From the NCBI GenBank assembly GCA_015233395.1, contig JADFXV010000017.1, forward strand, positions 1 to 44,655: 44,655 bases of DNA, written 5' to 3'. The notes beneath the pieces are model-generated. The model did no database searches. It was not told where the DNA came from and worked only from the letters and a program-made list of their open reading frames with translations. Both the position numbers and the translations under genes were made by a program. Shown here in pieces: positions 1 to 10,200 of this stretch; the stretch's first letter is position 1; each line of letters starts with the position of its first letter. The stretch comes from Desulfovibrionaceae bacterium (lineage in GTDB: Bacteria; Desulfobacterota; Desulfovibrionia; Desulfovibrionales; Desulfovibrionaceae).

Positions 1-30
1 CTCCGGGAATAAAAGTTTTTTGAAGGGGGT

Positions 31-68
31 CCAGGGGGAAACTTTTTTTCAAAAAAGTTTCCCCCTGG
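31..68. terminator. Perfect 18-bp hairpin (family C) after ddl
   Basis: Two 18-nt arms (CCAGGGGGAAACTTTTTT and its complement) are separated by TC, with T and A runs meeting at the apex. It lies 3 nt past the ddl stop and is flanked by GGGGGT, which reads ACCCCC on the other strand. It probably ends ddl transcription in the minus direction and may work in both directions. An almost identical element sits at 43825-43862. Confidence 0.7.
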
Positions 69-71
69 TCT

Positions 72-989
72 TTATTCTCCCTGGCCTTGCCGGGCAAGTC
101 CCAGTTTGATGAGTTCGGCGATCAGTTCTTCGAAGCTCATCCCGATCGCCGCCGCCTCTTTGGGGATCAGGCTCGCGGCGGTCATGCCGGGCAGGGTGTT
201 GACTTCGAGCAGCATGGGGCCGTTCTCGGTCAGGATGAAGTCGGCGCGGCTGTAGCCGGAAAGTCCCAGGGCGTCGTGGGCTCTGCGCGAGAGGGACTGG
301 ACGTGCGCGGTGGTTTGTTCGTCGATCGGGGCCGGGCAGATTTCGCGTGCTCCGTGGTCGCTGTATTTCGCTTCGTAGTCGAAGAAGGCGTGGCTTTCGG
401 GCGTTTGGATCAGGACCAGGGGCAGGGCGGCGTCGCCGAGCACGCCGCAGGTCACTTCCGGGCCGGCGCAGACGCGTTCGATCAGGGCGGTTTCGCCGCT
501 TTGGAAAACGAGCGTCAGGGCGTTAAACAGGTCGTCCGGCGTTTGCACGAGGCTCATGCCGAGGCTTGAGCCGCCCAGGTTGGGTTTGACGAACCAGGGC
601 GGGTCAAAGCGCGGCGTCCAGCCTGGTTTGGGTGGTTTGGGGAGAAATTCCCATTCGGGCGTGGGCAGGTCTCGCCGGGCGAAAATTTGCTTGGCGGCGG
701 CCTTGTGGAGCGCCAGGAACGACCCGGCCGGGCCGCTGCCCTGGTAGGGGACGCGCGCGGCGTCGAGCAGCGCCTGGATCAGGCCGTCCTCGCCGGGCGA
801 GCCGTGCAGATTGATGAAGCAGAAATCGCTTTCCAGGGCGCGGCTGGTCAGCTCGTCGAAACGGCAGGCCGGGTCGAAGGGTTCGACCTCGTGCCCGAGT
901 TTCGTAAGCGCCTTTGCTATCTGGCCCGCGCCGGCGAGGGAGACTTCGCGCTCACTCGACCAGCCCCCGGCTATCAAAAGGATACGCAT
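72..989 (-). CDS. ddl: D-alanine--D-alanine ligase
   Basis: Cytosolic ATP-dependent ligase that joins two D-alanines for peptidoglycan precursors. The 305-aa length is normal for Ddl. Visible hallmarks are the N-terminal [10 protein letters not shown] loop, the [10 protein letters not shown] segment, the ATP-grasp core ([14 protein letters not shown], then [15 protein letters not shown]) and the C-terminal metal and substrate-binding run around [16 protein letters not shown]. Its first codons overlap the end of the upstream HD-domain gene by 38 nt, so the two are probably co-transcribed and translationally coupled. A perfect hairpin follows the stop codon. Confidence 0.95.
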   Translation of the reverse strand: MRILLIAGGWSSEREVSLAGAGQIAKALTKLGHEVEPFDPACRFDELTSRALESDFCFINLHGSPGEDGLIQALLDAARVPYQGSGPAGSFLALHKAAAKQIFARRDLPTPEWEFLPKPPKPGWTPRFDPPWFVKPNLGGSSLGMSLVQTPDDLFNALTLVFQSGETALIERVCAGPEVTCGVLGDAALPLVLIQTPESHAFFDYEAKYSDHGAREICPAPIDEQTTAHVQSLSRRAHDALGLSGYSRADFILTENGPMLLEVNTLPGMTAASLIPKEAAAIGMSFEELIAELIKLGLARQGQGE

Positions 990-1572
990 GCAGGTCGATC
1001 TCCAGGATGCGGCTCAAGGAGGCTTCGATGTCCTTGGCCTGTTGGTTGGACAGTCCTATCCGTTGGCGGATGCGTTCGGTGGTCCCGTAGCGTTCGAGCA
1101 GATCGAGGAAGCGCTCCGTAAGCGGCACCACCCGGTCGTGTTTGACGCGTTTGTCGGCGTAGATGATGGCCAGCGGCAGGAAATGGCGTTTCACGTCCAG
1201 TTCAAAAGGCCAATGGACGTGGTGGACCACGCCTTGGGCCAGGCGGGCGTCCCCGGTCCAGTCCATGGCCCAGGCGCCGCCGAGCTGGCTGTGGTGGCCG
1301 CCGTGGCGGATGGTGTAGGTTTTGGCGATGTCGTGGAGCAGGCCCGAGGCGCGCACCATGGCGACGTCGACGTCCAGGCCGCGCTGCGCCGCGCGCTTGG
1401 CCAGGAACGTGGCCAGGCCCGCCACCAGCAGGCTGTGCTCCCGGATATGCGGCAGCATGGCAAGCGCGTCCCAGCAGGCGAAGCATTCCGCGTCCGTGGG
1501 CGTGAACGCGCCCCGGCCGCCGCGTCCCGGCGGGAAATCGTATTTTTCGAAGGCCTGCTCGCAGTGGGGCAT
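952..1572 (-). CDS. HD-domain phosphohydrolase (HDIG type)
   Basis: A 206-aa cytosolic protein with a metal-dependent HD domain. The ligand pattern is visible: HIREHS near residue 42, the HD doublet in LLHDIAKT near residue 80, a His pair in HGGHHS, and VVHHVHWP further on. HD proteins of this size hydrolyse phosphate esters, often nucleotides; the substrate cannot be read from sequence. A Cys pair and a Gly/Arg-rich stretch precede the domain. It overlaps ddl by 38 nt on the same strand, so the two form a transcription unit, but no functional link to cell-wall synthesis is shown. The start is the ATG that gives the complete HD fold. Confidence 0.8.
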   Translation of the reverse strand: MPHCEQAFEKYDFPPGRGGRGAFTPTDAECFACWDALAMLPHIREHSLLVAGLATFLAKRAAQRGLDVDVAMVRASGLLHDIAKTYTIRHGGHHSQLGGAWAMDWTGDARLAQGVVHHVHWPFELDVKRHFLPLAIIYADKRVKHDRVVPLTERFLDLLERYGTTERIRQRIGLSNQQAKDIEASLSRILEIDLHAYPFDSRGLVE

Positions 1573-1713
1573 GGGGAACCTTTGGCCTGGGCCGCTTGTG
1601 ACCGGTCGTCATGGAATAGCAGCCTTAAGCCCAAAAATCAAAGCGTCCGGAAATCGGCGCGGCGCCGATCGCGCCGATCTCGCCGATCTCGCCGGGCTGC
1701 CGCCAGGCGGGCG
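1573..1713. other. Gap with short GCCGATCTC direct repeats
   Basis: This 141-nt gap separates pssA from the downstream HD-domain gene. Around 1665-1695 the 9-mer GCCGATCTC occurs twice in direct succession after a related GCCGATCGC, followed by a small GC-rich hairpin (CTGCCGCCAGGCGGG). There is no gene here. The hairpin may end pssA transcription, but it has no clear T run. Confidence 0.4.
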
Positions 1714-2502
1714 TTACGGCCTTTTGGGGTCGCCTTGGGTGTTGGACTGGGGTTCGCGCGGCAGCACGGCGCGGCGGGGCAAAATCAGGAAGGTGTAGAT
1801 CGGGCCGGACAGGACGTAGCCGATGAAGAACAGAAATCCGAGCAGCCTGGGTTGGGAGGCGACCAGGGCGAAGAGCAGGATGGCCGTGACCATCATGCTG
1901 AAGGGGTGGGCCTTGATGAAGCCGTATTCCTTGAACGAGGCGTAGCGCACCCGGCTGACCATGAGGAAGGACAAACCGTAGGCCATAAGCAGGCAGGCCA
2001 CGGGCAGGATCTTTTCGGCGAAGCCGTCCGGCAGAAGCGGGGTGAACAGCACCAGCGCGGCCAGGGTGGAGGCGGCGGCCGGAATGGGCAGGCCGACGAA
2101 GAATTTCTTGTTCGGATTCTGGGCCTGGACGTTGAACCGGGCCAGGCGCAACGCGCCGCAGGCCACGAGCAGAAAGGAGGCCATAAAACCCATCCTGCCG
2201 AAATGGTGCAGACGCCACTGGTAGGTCATCAGCGCCGGGGTGACGCCGAAGGCCACCAGATCGGCCAGGGAATCGTATTCCACGCCGAACAGGCTGCACG
2301 TGCCGGTCAGGCGGGCGACTTTGCCGTCGAGGCCGTCGAACAGGCAACTGACCAGGATGGCCAGGGCGCAGGATTCGAATTGCCCTTCCGTGGCGTATTT
2401 GATGCCCAGAAAACCGCAAAACAGGCTGGCCGTGGTCAGCAGGTTGGGGAGGATGTAGACTCCCCGGGCGATGGGTTTTTTATCGAAGGGGGGGTCGTCC
2501 AT
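1714..2502 (-). CDS. pssA: CDP-diacylglycerol--serine O-phosphatidyltransferase
   Basis: Membrane enzyme making phosphatidylserine from CDP-diacylglycerol and serine, the first committed step to phosphatidylethanolamine. The CDP-alcohol phosphatidyltransferase signature is complete (D-G-x2-A-R-x8-G-x3-D-x3-D), running from DGKVAR to GVEYDSLAD at about residues 60-82. Several hydrophobic helices follow (LPNLLTTASLFCGFLG, then ACGALRLARF, LAALVLFTPLLP and LLGFLFFIGYVLSG). The length of 262 aa is typical. It starts 5 nt after the psd stop, so psd-pssA is an operon whose products act in sequence. Confidence 0.95.
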   Translation of the reverse strand: MDDPPFDKKPIARGVYILPNLLTTASLFCGFLGIKYATEGQFESCALAILVSCLFDGLDGKVARLTGTCSLFGVEYDSLADLVAFGVTPALMTYQWRLHHFGRMGFMASFLLVACGALRLARFNVQAQNPNKKFFVGLPIPAAASTLAALVLFTPLLPDGFAEKILPVACLLMAYGLSFLMVSRVRYASFKEYGFIKAHPFSMMVTAILLFALVASQPRLLGFLFFIGYVLSGPIYTFLILPRRAVLPREPQSNTQGDPKRP

Positions 2503-2507
2503 GGCGC

Positions 2508-3149
2508 TTACTTGGCGGCGGCGATGACGCTTTGGCCGGCCAAAACGCGTTCGCCCACGGCCACTTTGGCTATATAGTCCTCGGGCAGGTACACGTCAAG
2601 GCGGGAGCCGAACTTGATCATGCCCAGGCGCTGCCCCCTGGCCAGGCTGTCGCCGGGGTCGGCCAGGCAGACGATGCGCCGGGCGATCAGGCCGGCGATC
2701 TGCACCACGGTCCAGGTTCTTCCGTCCTCGCCGGTCAGGGACAGGGCGCAACGCTCGTTGTGCTGGGAGGCCTTGTCGAAGGAGGCGTTGAAGAATTTGC
2801 CCGGATGGTAGCGGATCGCCGCGACCGAGCCGGCCACGGGCGCGCGGTTCACGTGGACGTTGAAGACGTTCATGAAGATGCGCACGACCGTGCGGGTCTC
2901 CCCGGTGAACGGATCGGCGGCGCGCTCCACGGCGGACACCCGGCCGTCGGCCGGAGAGACGGCCAGGCCCGGTTCTTGCGGGATCACCCGTTCGGGATCG
3001 TGAAAGAAATTCGCGGCCAGGGCCAAAAGGGCCAAAGCCGCAAGCGTGGCCGCGCCCCAGCCGAGCAGGGCGAAGCACACGCAGATGACGGTCACAAGCC
3101 CGAGACAGGGCAGGCCTTCGGGGGTCAAGCCCGGCGACGGTCGGCGCAT
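2508..3149 (-). CDS. psd: Phosphatidylserine decarboxylase, short form
   Basis: Converts phosphatidylserine to phosphatidylethanolamine using a pyruvoyl cofactor made by self-cleavage. It is the short form (213 aa), with an N-terminal hydrophobic hairpin (LGLVTVICVCFALLGWGAA), the conserved FMNVFNVHVNRAP block, and FGSRLDVYLP near the C-terminus, where cleavage is expected between Gly and Ser to form the pyruvoyl chain. The ATG at 3149 is preferred over one 45 nt upstream because AAGGA lies about 6 nt before it. It is first in the operon with pssA. Confidence 0.93.
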   Translation of the reverse strand: MRRPSPGLTPEGLPCLGLVTVICVCFALLGWGAATLAALALLALAANFFHDPERVIPQEPGLAVSPADGRVSAVERAADPFTGETRTVVRIFMNVFNVHVNRAPVAGSVAAIRYHPGKFFNASFDKASQHNERCALSLTGEDGRTWTVVQIAGLIARRIVCLADPGDSLARGQRLGMIKFGSRLDVYLPEDYIAKVAVGERVLAGQSVIAAAK

Positions 3150-3437
3150 GGCGCATCCTTGGTGAAAAGTAAGAAAAGAGCCTCCGGCGGCCAAAGGGGC
3201 TAAGCCCCTTTGGAATCCCTTTTCGGGGCGCGGCCGTGAAAGGGTGCATTATCCGTTTTCAGGGGGGCGGGCAATCATTTCGTGCGCCGGGTAAAGCCCC
3301 GGGGACGCCTTGTTTGGCTCGTCCCGGCAAGGGCGTTCGCGGCTTGTGCGGGAAAAAAAAATACGCTAAGTAAATCCGCTTTGCGAAACGAAATTTCCAC
3401 GGGCGTTTTGATCCCCATCTCAGCACGAAGGGTTGTC
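3150..3437. promoter_or_regulatory. Divergent psd / pyruvate carboxylase intergenic region
   Basis: This 288-nt region lies between two divergent genes and must hold both promoters. The left part has a family B hairpin at 3191-3213. The right part has an A-rich tract (nine A at about 3352-3360) and an AT-richer stretch before the pyruvate carboxylase RBS (GAAGGG, 3428-3433). I see no promoter boxes strong enough to assert. Confidence 0.4.
3191..3213. repeat. Family B hairpin element
   Basis: CCAAAGGGGC, loop TAA, then the exact complement GCCCCTTTGG, preceded by CCTCCGGCGG and followed by AATCCC. The same module, with the same flanks, occurs at 12901-12923 and 23797-23817, and in reverse orientation at 26621-26641. 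Confidence 0.8.
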
Positions 3438-6400
3438 ATGTCAGAGAAAACCTTTGAAGACGTGGTCCGCGAGCTCGCGGGCAAGAAGATTCTGGTGGCC
3501 AACCGGGGCATTCCGGCCCGGCGCGTGATCCGCACCATCCGCGAGCAGTTCAAAGCCATTTCCATCCTCACCGTCACCGACGTGGACAAAAGCTCTCCGA
3601 CCACGGCCGGGGCGGGGCAGCTTCTGCTGCTTGGCTCGAGGCCGTCGGCCTATCTCGATCTGCCGCTGATCATCAAAGGCGCCAAGGAGCGCGGCGTGGC
3701 CGCCCTGCATCCGGGCTGGGGGTTCGGCTCCGAGGACAGCAATTTTCCGATCCTGTGCAAGGAAGCCGGCATCATCTTCATCGGCCCGACCGCCGAGGCC
3801 ATGAACATGCTCGGCAACAAGGTCGAGGTGCGCGGCCTGGCGGGGCGTCTGGGCGTGCCGGTCGTGCCCGGGAGCGAGGGCGCGGTGAGCATTCCCGAGG
3901 CGCGCGAGCAAGCCAAGAAGATTGGCTTCCCCATCATGCTCAAGGCCGAGGGCGGCGGCGGCGGGCGCGGCATCTACGAGGTCTACCGCGAAGAGCAGTT
4001 GGAAGAGGCCTTTCTGAAGGCCTCCTCCCAGGCCCAGGCGGCCTTCGGCAATCCCAGGCTGTACGTGGAAAAGCTGCTGACCGGCGTGCGCCACATCGAA
4101 ATCCAGGTCATCGCCGACAAGTACGGCAACGTCTTCGCCTTCGACGAGCGCGACTGCACGGTGCAGCGCAACCACCAGAAACTCATCGAGATCACCCCCT
4201 CGCCCTGGTCCGGCATGACCGAGGAGCTGCGAGCGCAGCTCAAGCAGTGGTCGGTGAAGCTCATTCGGGACGTGGGCTACCATTCGCTGGCCACGGTCGA
4301 ATTTCTGCTCGACGGGGGCGCCACCCCCTATCTCATCGAGGTCAACACCCGGCTTCAGGTCGAGCACGGCATCACCGAATGCCGCTACGGCGTGGATCTG
4401 GTAGAGGAGCAGATCGCCGTGGCCTTCGGCTCCAGGCTGCGTTTCACCGAGGAAAACACCAAGCCTTACCAGATGGCCATGCAGGTGCGCATCAACTGCG
4501 AGGACCCAAGGAACAATTTCACCCCCAACGCGGGGCTCATCACCCGCTACATCTCGCCCGGCGGCCAGGGCATCCGCCTGGATTCCTGCATTTCCTCGGG
4601 CTACGATTTCCCGGCCCAGTACGATTCGGCCGGGGCGCTGCTCATCGCCCACGGCAAGCAGTGGCCCAAGGTCGTGGCCATCATGGACCGGGCCTTGCGC
4701 GAGTATCTCATCGGCGGCGTCAAGACCACCATCCCCTTCCACTGCCAGGTCCTGCGCAACAGGAAGTTCTTCGAGGCCGACTACGACACCAAGTTCGTGC
4801 AGAACACGCCCGAGCTGCTCGATTACCGCGACGAGGAGCAGGAGGCCCTGCGCCTGTCCCAGCTCGCCGCCGAGATCGCGGCCAAGGGCTACAATCCGCA
4901 CGTCATGCTCGGCCGCTACCGCAACCGGGGCGACAAGCGGGTCGGCCGTTTCGCTCCCCACCTGCCGCTGCTTTCCGCCGATTCCTGGAAATCTCCCTAT
5001 CCCCTGGGCGACAGGACGGCGATGCTCGATTACATCAGGGCTTCCGGACGGGTCCACTTCACCGACACCACCAGCCGCGACATCACCCAAAGCAACACCG
5101 GCAACCGCTTCCGCCTGGCCGAGGACCGCATCGTCGGCCCCTATCTCGACAATTGCGGCTTTTTCGCCCTGGAAAACGGCGGCGGCGCGCATTTCCACGT
5201 GGCCATGATGGCCAACATGACCTACCCCTTCACCGAGGCCATGGAGTGGAACCGCTTCGCGCCCAAGACGCCGAAGATGATCCTGATCCGCTCGACCAAC
5301 GTGCTCGGCTACAAGCCCCAGCCCAAAAACCTCATGCGCCTGACCGGCGAGATGATCTGCGAACATTACGACGTCATCCGCTGCTTCGATTTTCTCAATC
5401 ATGTCGAGAACATGGAGCCATTCGCCGAGGTTGCGCTGTCGCACGGGAAAAACATCTTCCAGCCGGCCATCTCGCTGTCCCAGGCCAAGGGCTTCGACGT
5501 CGACCACTATCTCGGCGTGACCCGCGACATCATCGCCATGTGCGCCCGCGCCTCCGGCCTAAGCGAGACCAAGGTCAGCCGGATCATCATGCTGTGCTTC
5601 AAGGACATGGCCGGCATGTGCAAGCCGTCGTTCATCCGCGCCCTGGTGGCGGCGGTGAGGGAGAAGTACCCGGAACTGGTGCTCGAATACCACCGCCATT
5701 TCACCGACGGCCTATGGACCCCGGCGGTGGCGGCCGCGGCCCAGGCGGGCTGCCACGTGCTCGACGCGGCCATCGGTTCGAGCGTGCGCTGGTACGGCCA
5801 CGGCGACGTCCTGTCCACGGCCGCCTATCTGGAAGAGCTGGGCCTTGAGACCAGCCTCAACAAGGAAATGCTCAGCGACTGCGGCTTCGTGCTCAAGCAG
5901 ATCATGCCCTATTTCGACCGCTACATGTCGCCCTATTTCCAGGGCGTCGACTACGAAGTCGTGGAGCACGGCATGCCCGGCGGGGCGACCTCCTCCTCCC
6001 AGGAGGGGGCGATGAAGCAGGGCTACATCCATCTGTTGCCCTACATGCTCAAGTTTCTGGCCGGCACGCGCAAGATCGTGCGCTACCACGACGTCACCCC
6101 GGGCTCGCAGATCACCTGGAACACCGCCTTTCTGGCCGTGACCGGGGCGTACAAGCGCGGCGGGGAACGCGCCGTCAAGGATCTTTTGAATATCTTAAAT
6201 ACGGTGGCGTTCACCCCGGAGCACGAGCTGACCAAAGCCGAGAAACACGACCGGCTGGCCATTTACGCCGACGGCAACGACGCCTTCCGCAACCTGTTGC
6301 TCGGCAACTACGGCCGGCTGCCCTTGGGATTCCCGCCGGATTGGGTGTACGAGAGCGCCTTCGGTCCGGATTACCATGCTGCTATCGCCAGGCGCACCGA

Positions 6401-7121
6401 GCAATCGCCGCTCGCCGTGCTGCACGACGTGGACATGGAGGCGGAAGCGGCGGCCTTGAAAAAGCGCCTGGAGCGCCAGCCCACGGACGAGGAATTCGTG
6501 ATGTATTTAAACCATCCGGGCGATGCGCTCAAAACCATCGACTTCGTGGCCAAATACGGCGACCCCAACAACCTGCCGCTGGACGTCTGGCTGGAAGGCC
6601 TGGAGCCGGGCCAGGAACTGGCCTTCAACGACAGCCTCGGCAAGGCGCACGTGATGAGCCTGGTGCATGTTTCCAGGCCCGACGCGCTCGGCTTCGCCAC
6701 GGTGCGCTACGTGCTCGATTCCGAGTCCCTGTCGCACCAGATCAAGGTGGGCGAGCCGGCGGCCGGGGCGGCCGCGGGCGTCGAAACGGCCCAGCCGGAC
6801 AATCCCTACCAGGTCGGCGCGCCCTGCAACGGCGATCTGTGGGTCATGCAGGTCAGGCCCGGCGATTTCGTCAAGGTAGGCGAGGAACTCTTCAACATCT
6901 CGGTGATGAAGCAGGAAAAATCCGTGCTCTCGCCGGTGGACGGCGTGGTTTTGCGCGTGCTCAAGGACGCCAACTACCACGAAGACAAAAAAATGGTTCC
7001 GGTCAAGGAAAACGAGCTGTTGATCGAACTCGGCCCGGTCGAGGGCGTCTGCGCCGGCTGCGGCCAGCCCCAGCCCGGGGATTACCAGTACTGCCCTTAC
7101 TGCGGATGCAAGTCGGAGTAG
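3438..7121 (+). CDS. pyc: Pyruvate carboxylase-like protein with C-terminal zinc ribbon
   Basis: Predicted to carboxylate pyruvate to oxaloacetate using ATP, bicarbonate and biotin. Order of parts: biotin carboxylase (about 15-480; GGGGGRGIYEV, ERDCTVQRNHQKLIE, EVNTRLQVEH), carboxyltransferase barrel (about 545-850), PYC/OADA region, biotinyl domain with VMKQ (Lys1158), then two CxxC pairs in the last 25 residues. Expected catalytic residues survive: Arg-Asp and Gln in TSRDITQS, Lys in FKDMAG, and the metal-binding HxH in YHRHFT. Nearby positions are atypical (HxHF for HTHD, MKQ for MKM). The start at 3438 has GAAGGG upstream and gives 1227 aa; an earlier in-frame start adds 52 unlikely residues. 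It precedes a PEP-synthase-like gene by 120 nt; I recall the same pair in Desulfovibrio. Confidence 0.88.
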   Translation: MSEKTFEDVVRELAGKKILVANRGIPARRVIRTIREQFKAISILTVTDVDKSSPTTAGAGQLLLLGSRPSAYLDLPLIIKGAKERGVAALHPGWGFGSEDSNFPILCKEAGIIFIGPTAEAMNMLGNKVEVRGLAGRLGVPVVPGSEGAVSIPEAREQAKKIGFPIMLKAEGGGGGRGIYEVYREEQLEEAFLKASSQAQAAFGNPRLYVEKLLTGVRHIEIQVIADKYGNVFAFDERDCTVQRNHQKLIEITPSPWSGMTEELRAQLKQWSVKLIRDVGYHSLATVEFLLDGGATPYLIEVNTRLQVEHGITECRYGVDLVEEQIAVAFGSRLRFTEENTKPYQMAMQVRINCEDPRNNFTPNAGLITRYISPGGQGIRLDSCISSGYDFPAQYDSAGALLIAHGKQWPKVVAIMDRALREYLIGGVKTTIPFHCQVLRNRKFFEADYDTKFVQNTPELLDYRDEEQEALRLSQLAAEIAAKGYNPHVMLGRYRNRGDKRVGRFAPHLPLLSADSWKSPYPLGDRTAMLDYIRASGRVHFTDTTSRDITQSNTGNRFRLAEDRIVGPYLDNCGFFALENGGGAHFHVAMMANMTYPFTEAMEWNRFAPKTPKMILIRSTNVLGYKPQPKNLMRLTGEMICEHYDVIRCFDFLNHVENMEPFAEVALSHGKNIFQPAISLSQAKGFDVDHYLGVTRDIIAMCARASGLSETKVSRIIMLCFKDMAGMCKPSFIRALVAAVREKYPELVLEYHRHFTDGLWTPAVAAAAQAGCHVLDAAIGSSVRWYGHGDVLSTAAYLEELGLETSLNKEMLSDCGFVLKQIMPYFDRYMSPYFQGVDYEVVEHGMPGGATSSSQEGAMKQGYIHLLPYMLKFLAGTRKIVRYHDVTPGSQITWNTAFLAVTGAYKRGGERAVKDLLNILNTVAFTPEHELTKAEKHDRLAIYADGNDAFRNLLLGNYGRLPLGFPPDWVYESAFGPDYHAAIARRTEQSPLAVLHDVDMEAEAAALKKRLERQPTDEEFVMYLNHPGDALKTIDFVAKYGDPNNLPLDVWLEGLEPGQELAFNDSLGKAHVMSLVHVSRPDALGFATVRYVLDSESLSHQIKVGEPAAGAAAGVETAQPDNPYQVGAPCNGDLWVMQVRPGDFVKVGEELFNISVMKQEKSVLSPVDGVVLRVLKDANYHEDKKMVPVKENELLIELGPVEGVCAGCGQPQPGDYQYCPYCGCKSE

Positions 7122-7241
7122 GCGGCCCGCGGCCGGACAGATCGCCCTGCCGCCGTTGACGAACACGACCCGCGCGCGTTACGTCTGCATTCGTGGCGTT
7201 GCCGGATTTTGGCGCTCGAAAGAATGATCAAGGAGGAGACA

Positions 7242-10200
7242 ATGGCTCAAGCCGCATCCAAGGGCAAAGCGGAGAAAAAATCCCCCGCTCCCGCCCCGGT
7301 CAAAGAGCTTCCCACGAAATTGATCCTGACCGGGGCCGACATCACGGCCACCGGCGAGGAAGCCGAACTGCTGGTGGGCGGCAAAAACTACAATACGGCC
7401 ATCATCAGCCAGGTGCCAGGCATCCGCGCGCCGCAATTTCGAGCCGTTTCCTCCATAGCCTTCCATAAGCTTCTCGACGAAACCCGGGTCAACGCCGCCC
7501 AGGTCCGCTCGATCGTGGACCGGGAATATTCGCGCATCGACTGGAACGACGACGAGGTCAACCGCGACATCGAATTCATCAAGAACATCGTGCGCTCCAT
7601 GGCCATGGAGATCAAGGCGCACCAGGACCCCAAGGCCACCCTGATCAAGCTGCGCACCTTCATCAACAACGTCGTCGAAGGCTTCGCCACCTCCCCGGAA
7701 GGCATCGACCAGCTGCGCAAGCGTAGCGTCCTGGTCCAGGTGGCCATCCTCTCGGTCGATTTGCCCCGCGAGGTCGACGAGGCCGTGCGCGGCGGCTACC
7801 TCGACATCTGCCGCGAGGCCGGGCTCGAAGACGTGCCCGTGGCAGTGCGCTCCTCCGCCGCGGGCGAGGACAGCCGCAAGAAGGCCTTCGCCGGGCTTCA
7901 GGACACCTATCTCAACATCGTCGGCGAAAACCAGGTCGCCGAGGCCTACCAGTGGGACTGCGCCTCGGCCTACAACCTGCGCTCCATGACCTACCGCCGC
8001 GAAGCGATTTTAGACGCGGTGAGCCTGGCCGAACGCACCGGCGACGACGCCGTGGCCGAAAAGGCCAAGCAGGAATGGGCCATCGAGAACACGTCGCTGT
8101 CGGTGTGCATGATGCGCATGATCAACCCGGTCATCTCGGGCACGGCCTTTTCCGCGGACACCGCCACCGGCTGCCGGGGCACGGACCGCAAGGAGCTGGT
8201 TTCCATCGACGCCAGCTACGGCCTGGGCGAGGCCGTGGTCGGCGGCATGGTCACCCCGGACAAGTTTTACGTCTTCCAGCGCGACGACGGGGCCGAGGTG
8301 GTCATCCGCTTCATGGGCTTTAAGGACAAGAAGATCGTCTACGACGAGCGCGGCGGCACCAAGATTGTCAAGGTCGAGGCCCGAGAGGCCTACCGCTGGT
8401 CGCTGTCCATGGCCCAGTCCGAGGAAGTCGCCCGGGGAGTGCGCAATATCTCCAAGGCCTACGGCGGCATGATCATGGACACCGAGTTCTGCATCGACCG
8501 CTCCGACCGTTTGTGGTTCGTCCAGGCCAGGCCCGAGACGCGCTGGAACGAGGAGTTCGAGCAGCACCCGAGCGTGATCTTCATGCGCCGCAAGGAAGTC
8601 GACGAAAAAGAACTGCCCCGGGTCGAAGTCGTGCTCGACGGCAACGGCGCCTCGCGCGGCGCCGGACAGGGCACGGTGCGCTTTCTGCGCTCGGCCCTCG
8701 AACTCAACAAGATTTCCAAGGGCGACGTGCTGGCCGCCGAACGCACCGACCCGGACATGGTCCCGGGCATGCGCGTGGCCTCGGCCATCCTGGCCGACGT
8801 CGGCGGCGACACCAGCCACGCCGCCATCACCTCGCGCGAACTGGGTATCCCGGCGATCATCGGCATCCAGCGCCTGGAAGTGCTGCGCTCCCTCGACGGC
8901 CAGGAAGTGACCGTCGACGGCTCAAGCGGCAAGCTCTACCGGGGACTCGTGCCGCTGGTCGACGTCGGCGGCGAGATCGACGTGGCCAAACTGCCGGCCA
9001 CCCGCACCAAGGTCGGCCTGATCCTGGCCGACGTCGGCCAGGCGCTTTTCCTGTCGCGGCTGCGCCACGTTCCGGACTTTGAAGTCGGGCTTTTGCGCGC
9101 CGAATTCATGCTCGGCAACATCGGCGTCCATCCCAAGGCGCTTGAGGCCTACGACAACGGCACCCTGTTCACCCTGGTCGAGGAAAAAATCCAGGAGCTT
9201 GAAAACAAGCTCACCAAGCTCATCAAGGACCAGCTGGCTTCGGGTTTCATCACCGTGGACATCAAACTGCGCCACTACGTCGGCCTGGTCACCGGCCTGG
9301 CCAAGGAACTCGACGACCTGGCCGAGAAAGAGGGCGCCCGGGGCACCAACGAGATTTTGGCCATCCACCGCCGGTTGCGCGAACTCGACAAGAAGCTCGA
9401 CGACCACCTCCAGTACGCCACCCAGCGCATGGAGACCATCAAGACCTCCACCAGCCTCGAAGACCACGTGGCGGTCATCCTCGGCCATTGGGACGAACTG
9501 CACGACGGCTCCAAGGACCCCGAGGCGGTCAAGCGCCGCCAGGAGCTCAAAACCCTGGTCCAGGAAAAGGCCGACGCGATCAAAAACGACCCGGGCATCG
9601 TCGAGGTCATCGAACGCATCCAGGCCATGCGCCAGGAAGTGGCGCGCCAGACCGGCATCCTCCAGGAAATGGAGGAAGTGAGCACCCTGCCGGAAAGGAT
9701 CAAGTCCCTGCTCTTTTCCCGGGGCTACCGCACCGGCAAGGAAAACTACGTCCAGACCCTGTCCCAGGGCCTGGGCCTGTTCGCCATGGCCTTCTACGGC
9801 CGCGACATCATCTACCGCACCACGGATTTCAAATCCAACGAATACCGCAACCTGCTCGGCGGCCTGCTTTTCGAGGCCTTCGAAGACAACCCCATGCTCG
9901 GCTACCGGGGCGTTTCCCGCAACATCCACGACTGGGAAGTCGAATCCTTCAAGCTCGCCCGCGGCATCTTCGGCGGCAAAAACCTGCACCTCATGCTGCC
10001 CTTCGTGCGCACCCTGGAGGAAGCCCGCAGCCAGCGCCGCTACCTCTCGCGCGTGCATAAGCTCAAAAGCGGCGACGACGGCCTGAAGATCTTCCTGATG
10101 AGCGAGATCCCCTCCAACGCCATCCTGGCCAAGGCCTTCATCGAGGAATTCGACGGCTTCTCCATCGGCTCCAACGACATGACCCAGATGGTCCTGGCCA

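Noticed and set aside
3441-5507. Long minus-strand frame (688 codons) opposite the pyruvate carboxylase
   Set aside because: It is the mirror of a strongly supported gene in high-GC DNA and carries no recognisable domain.
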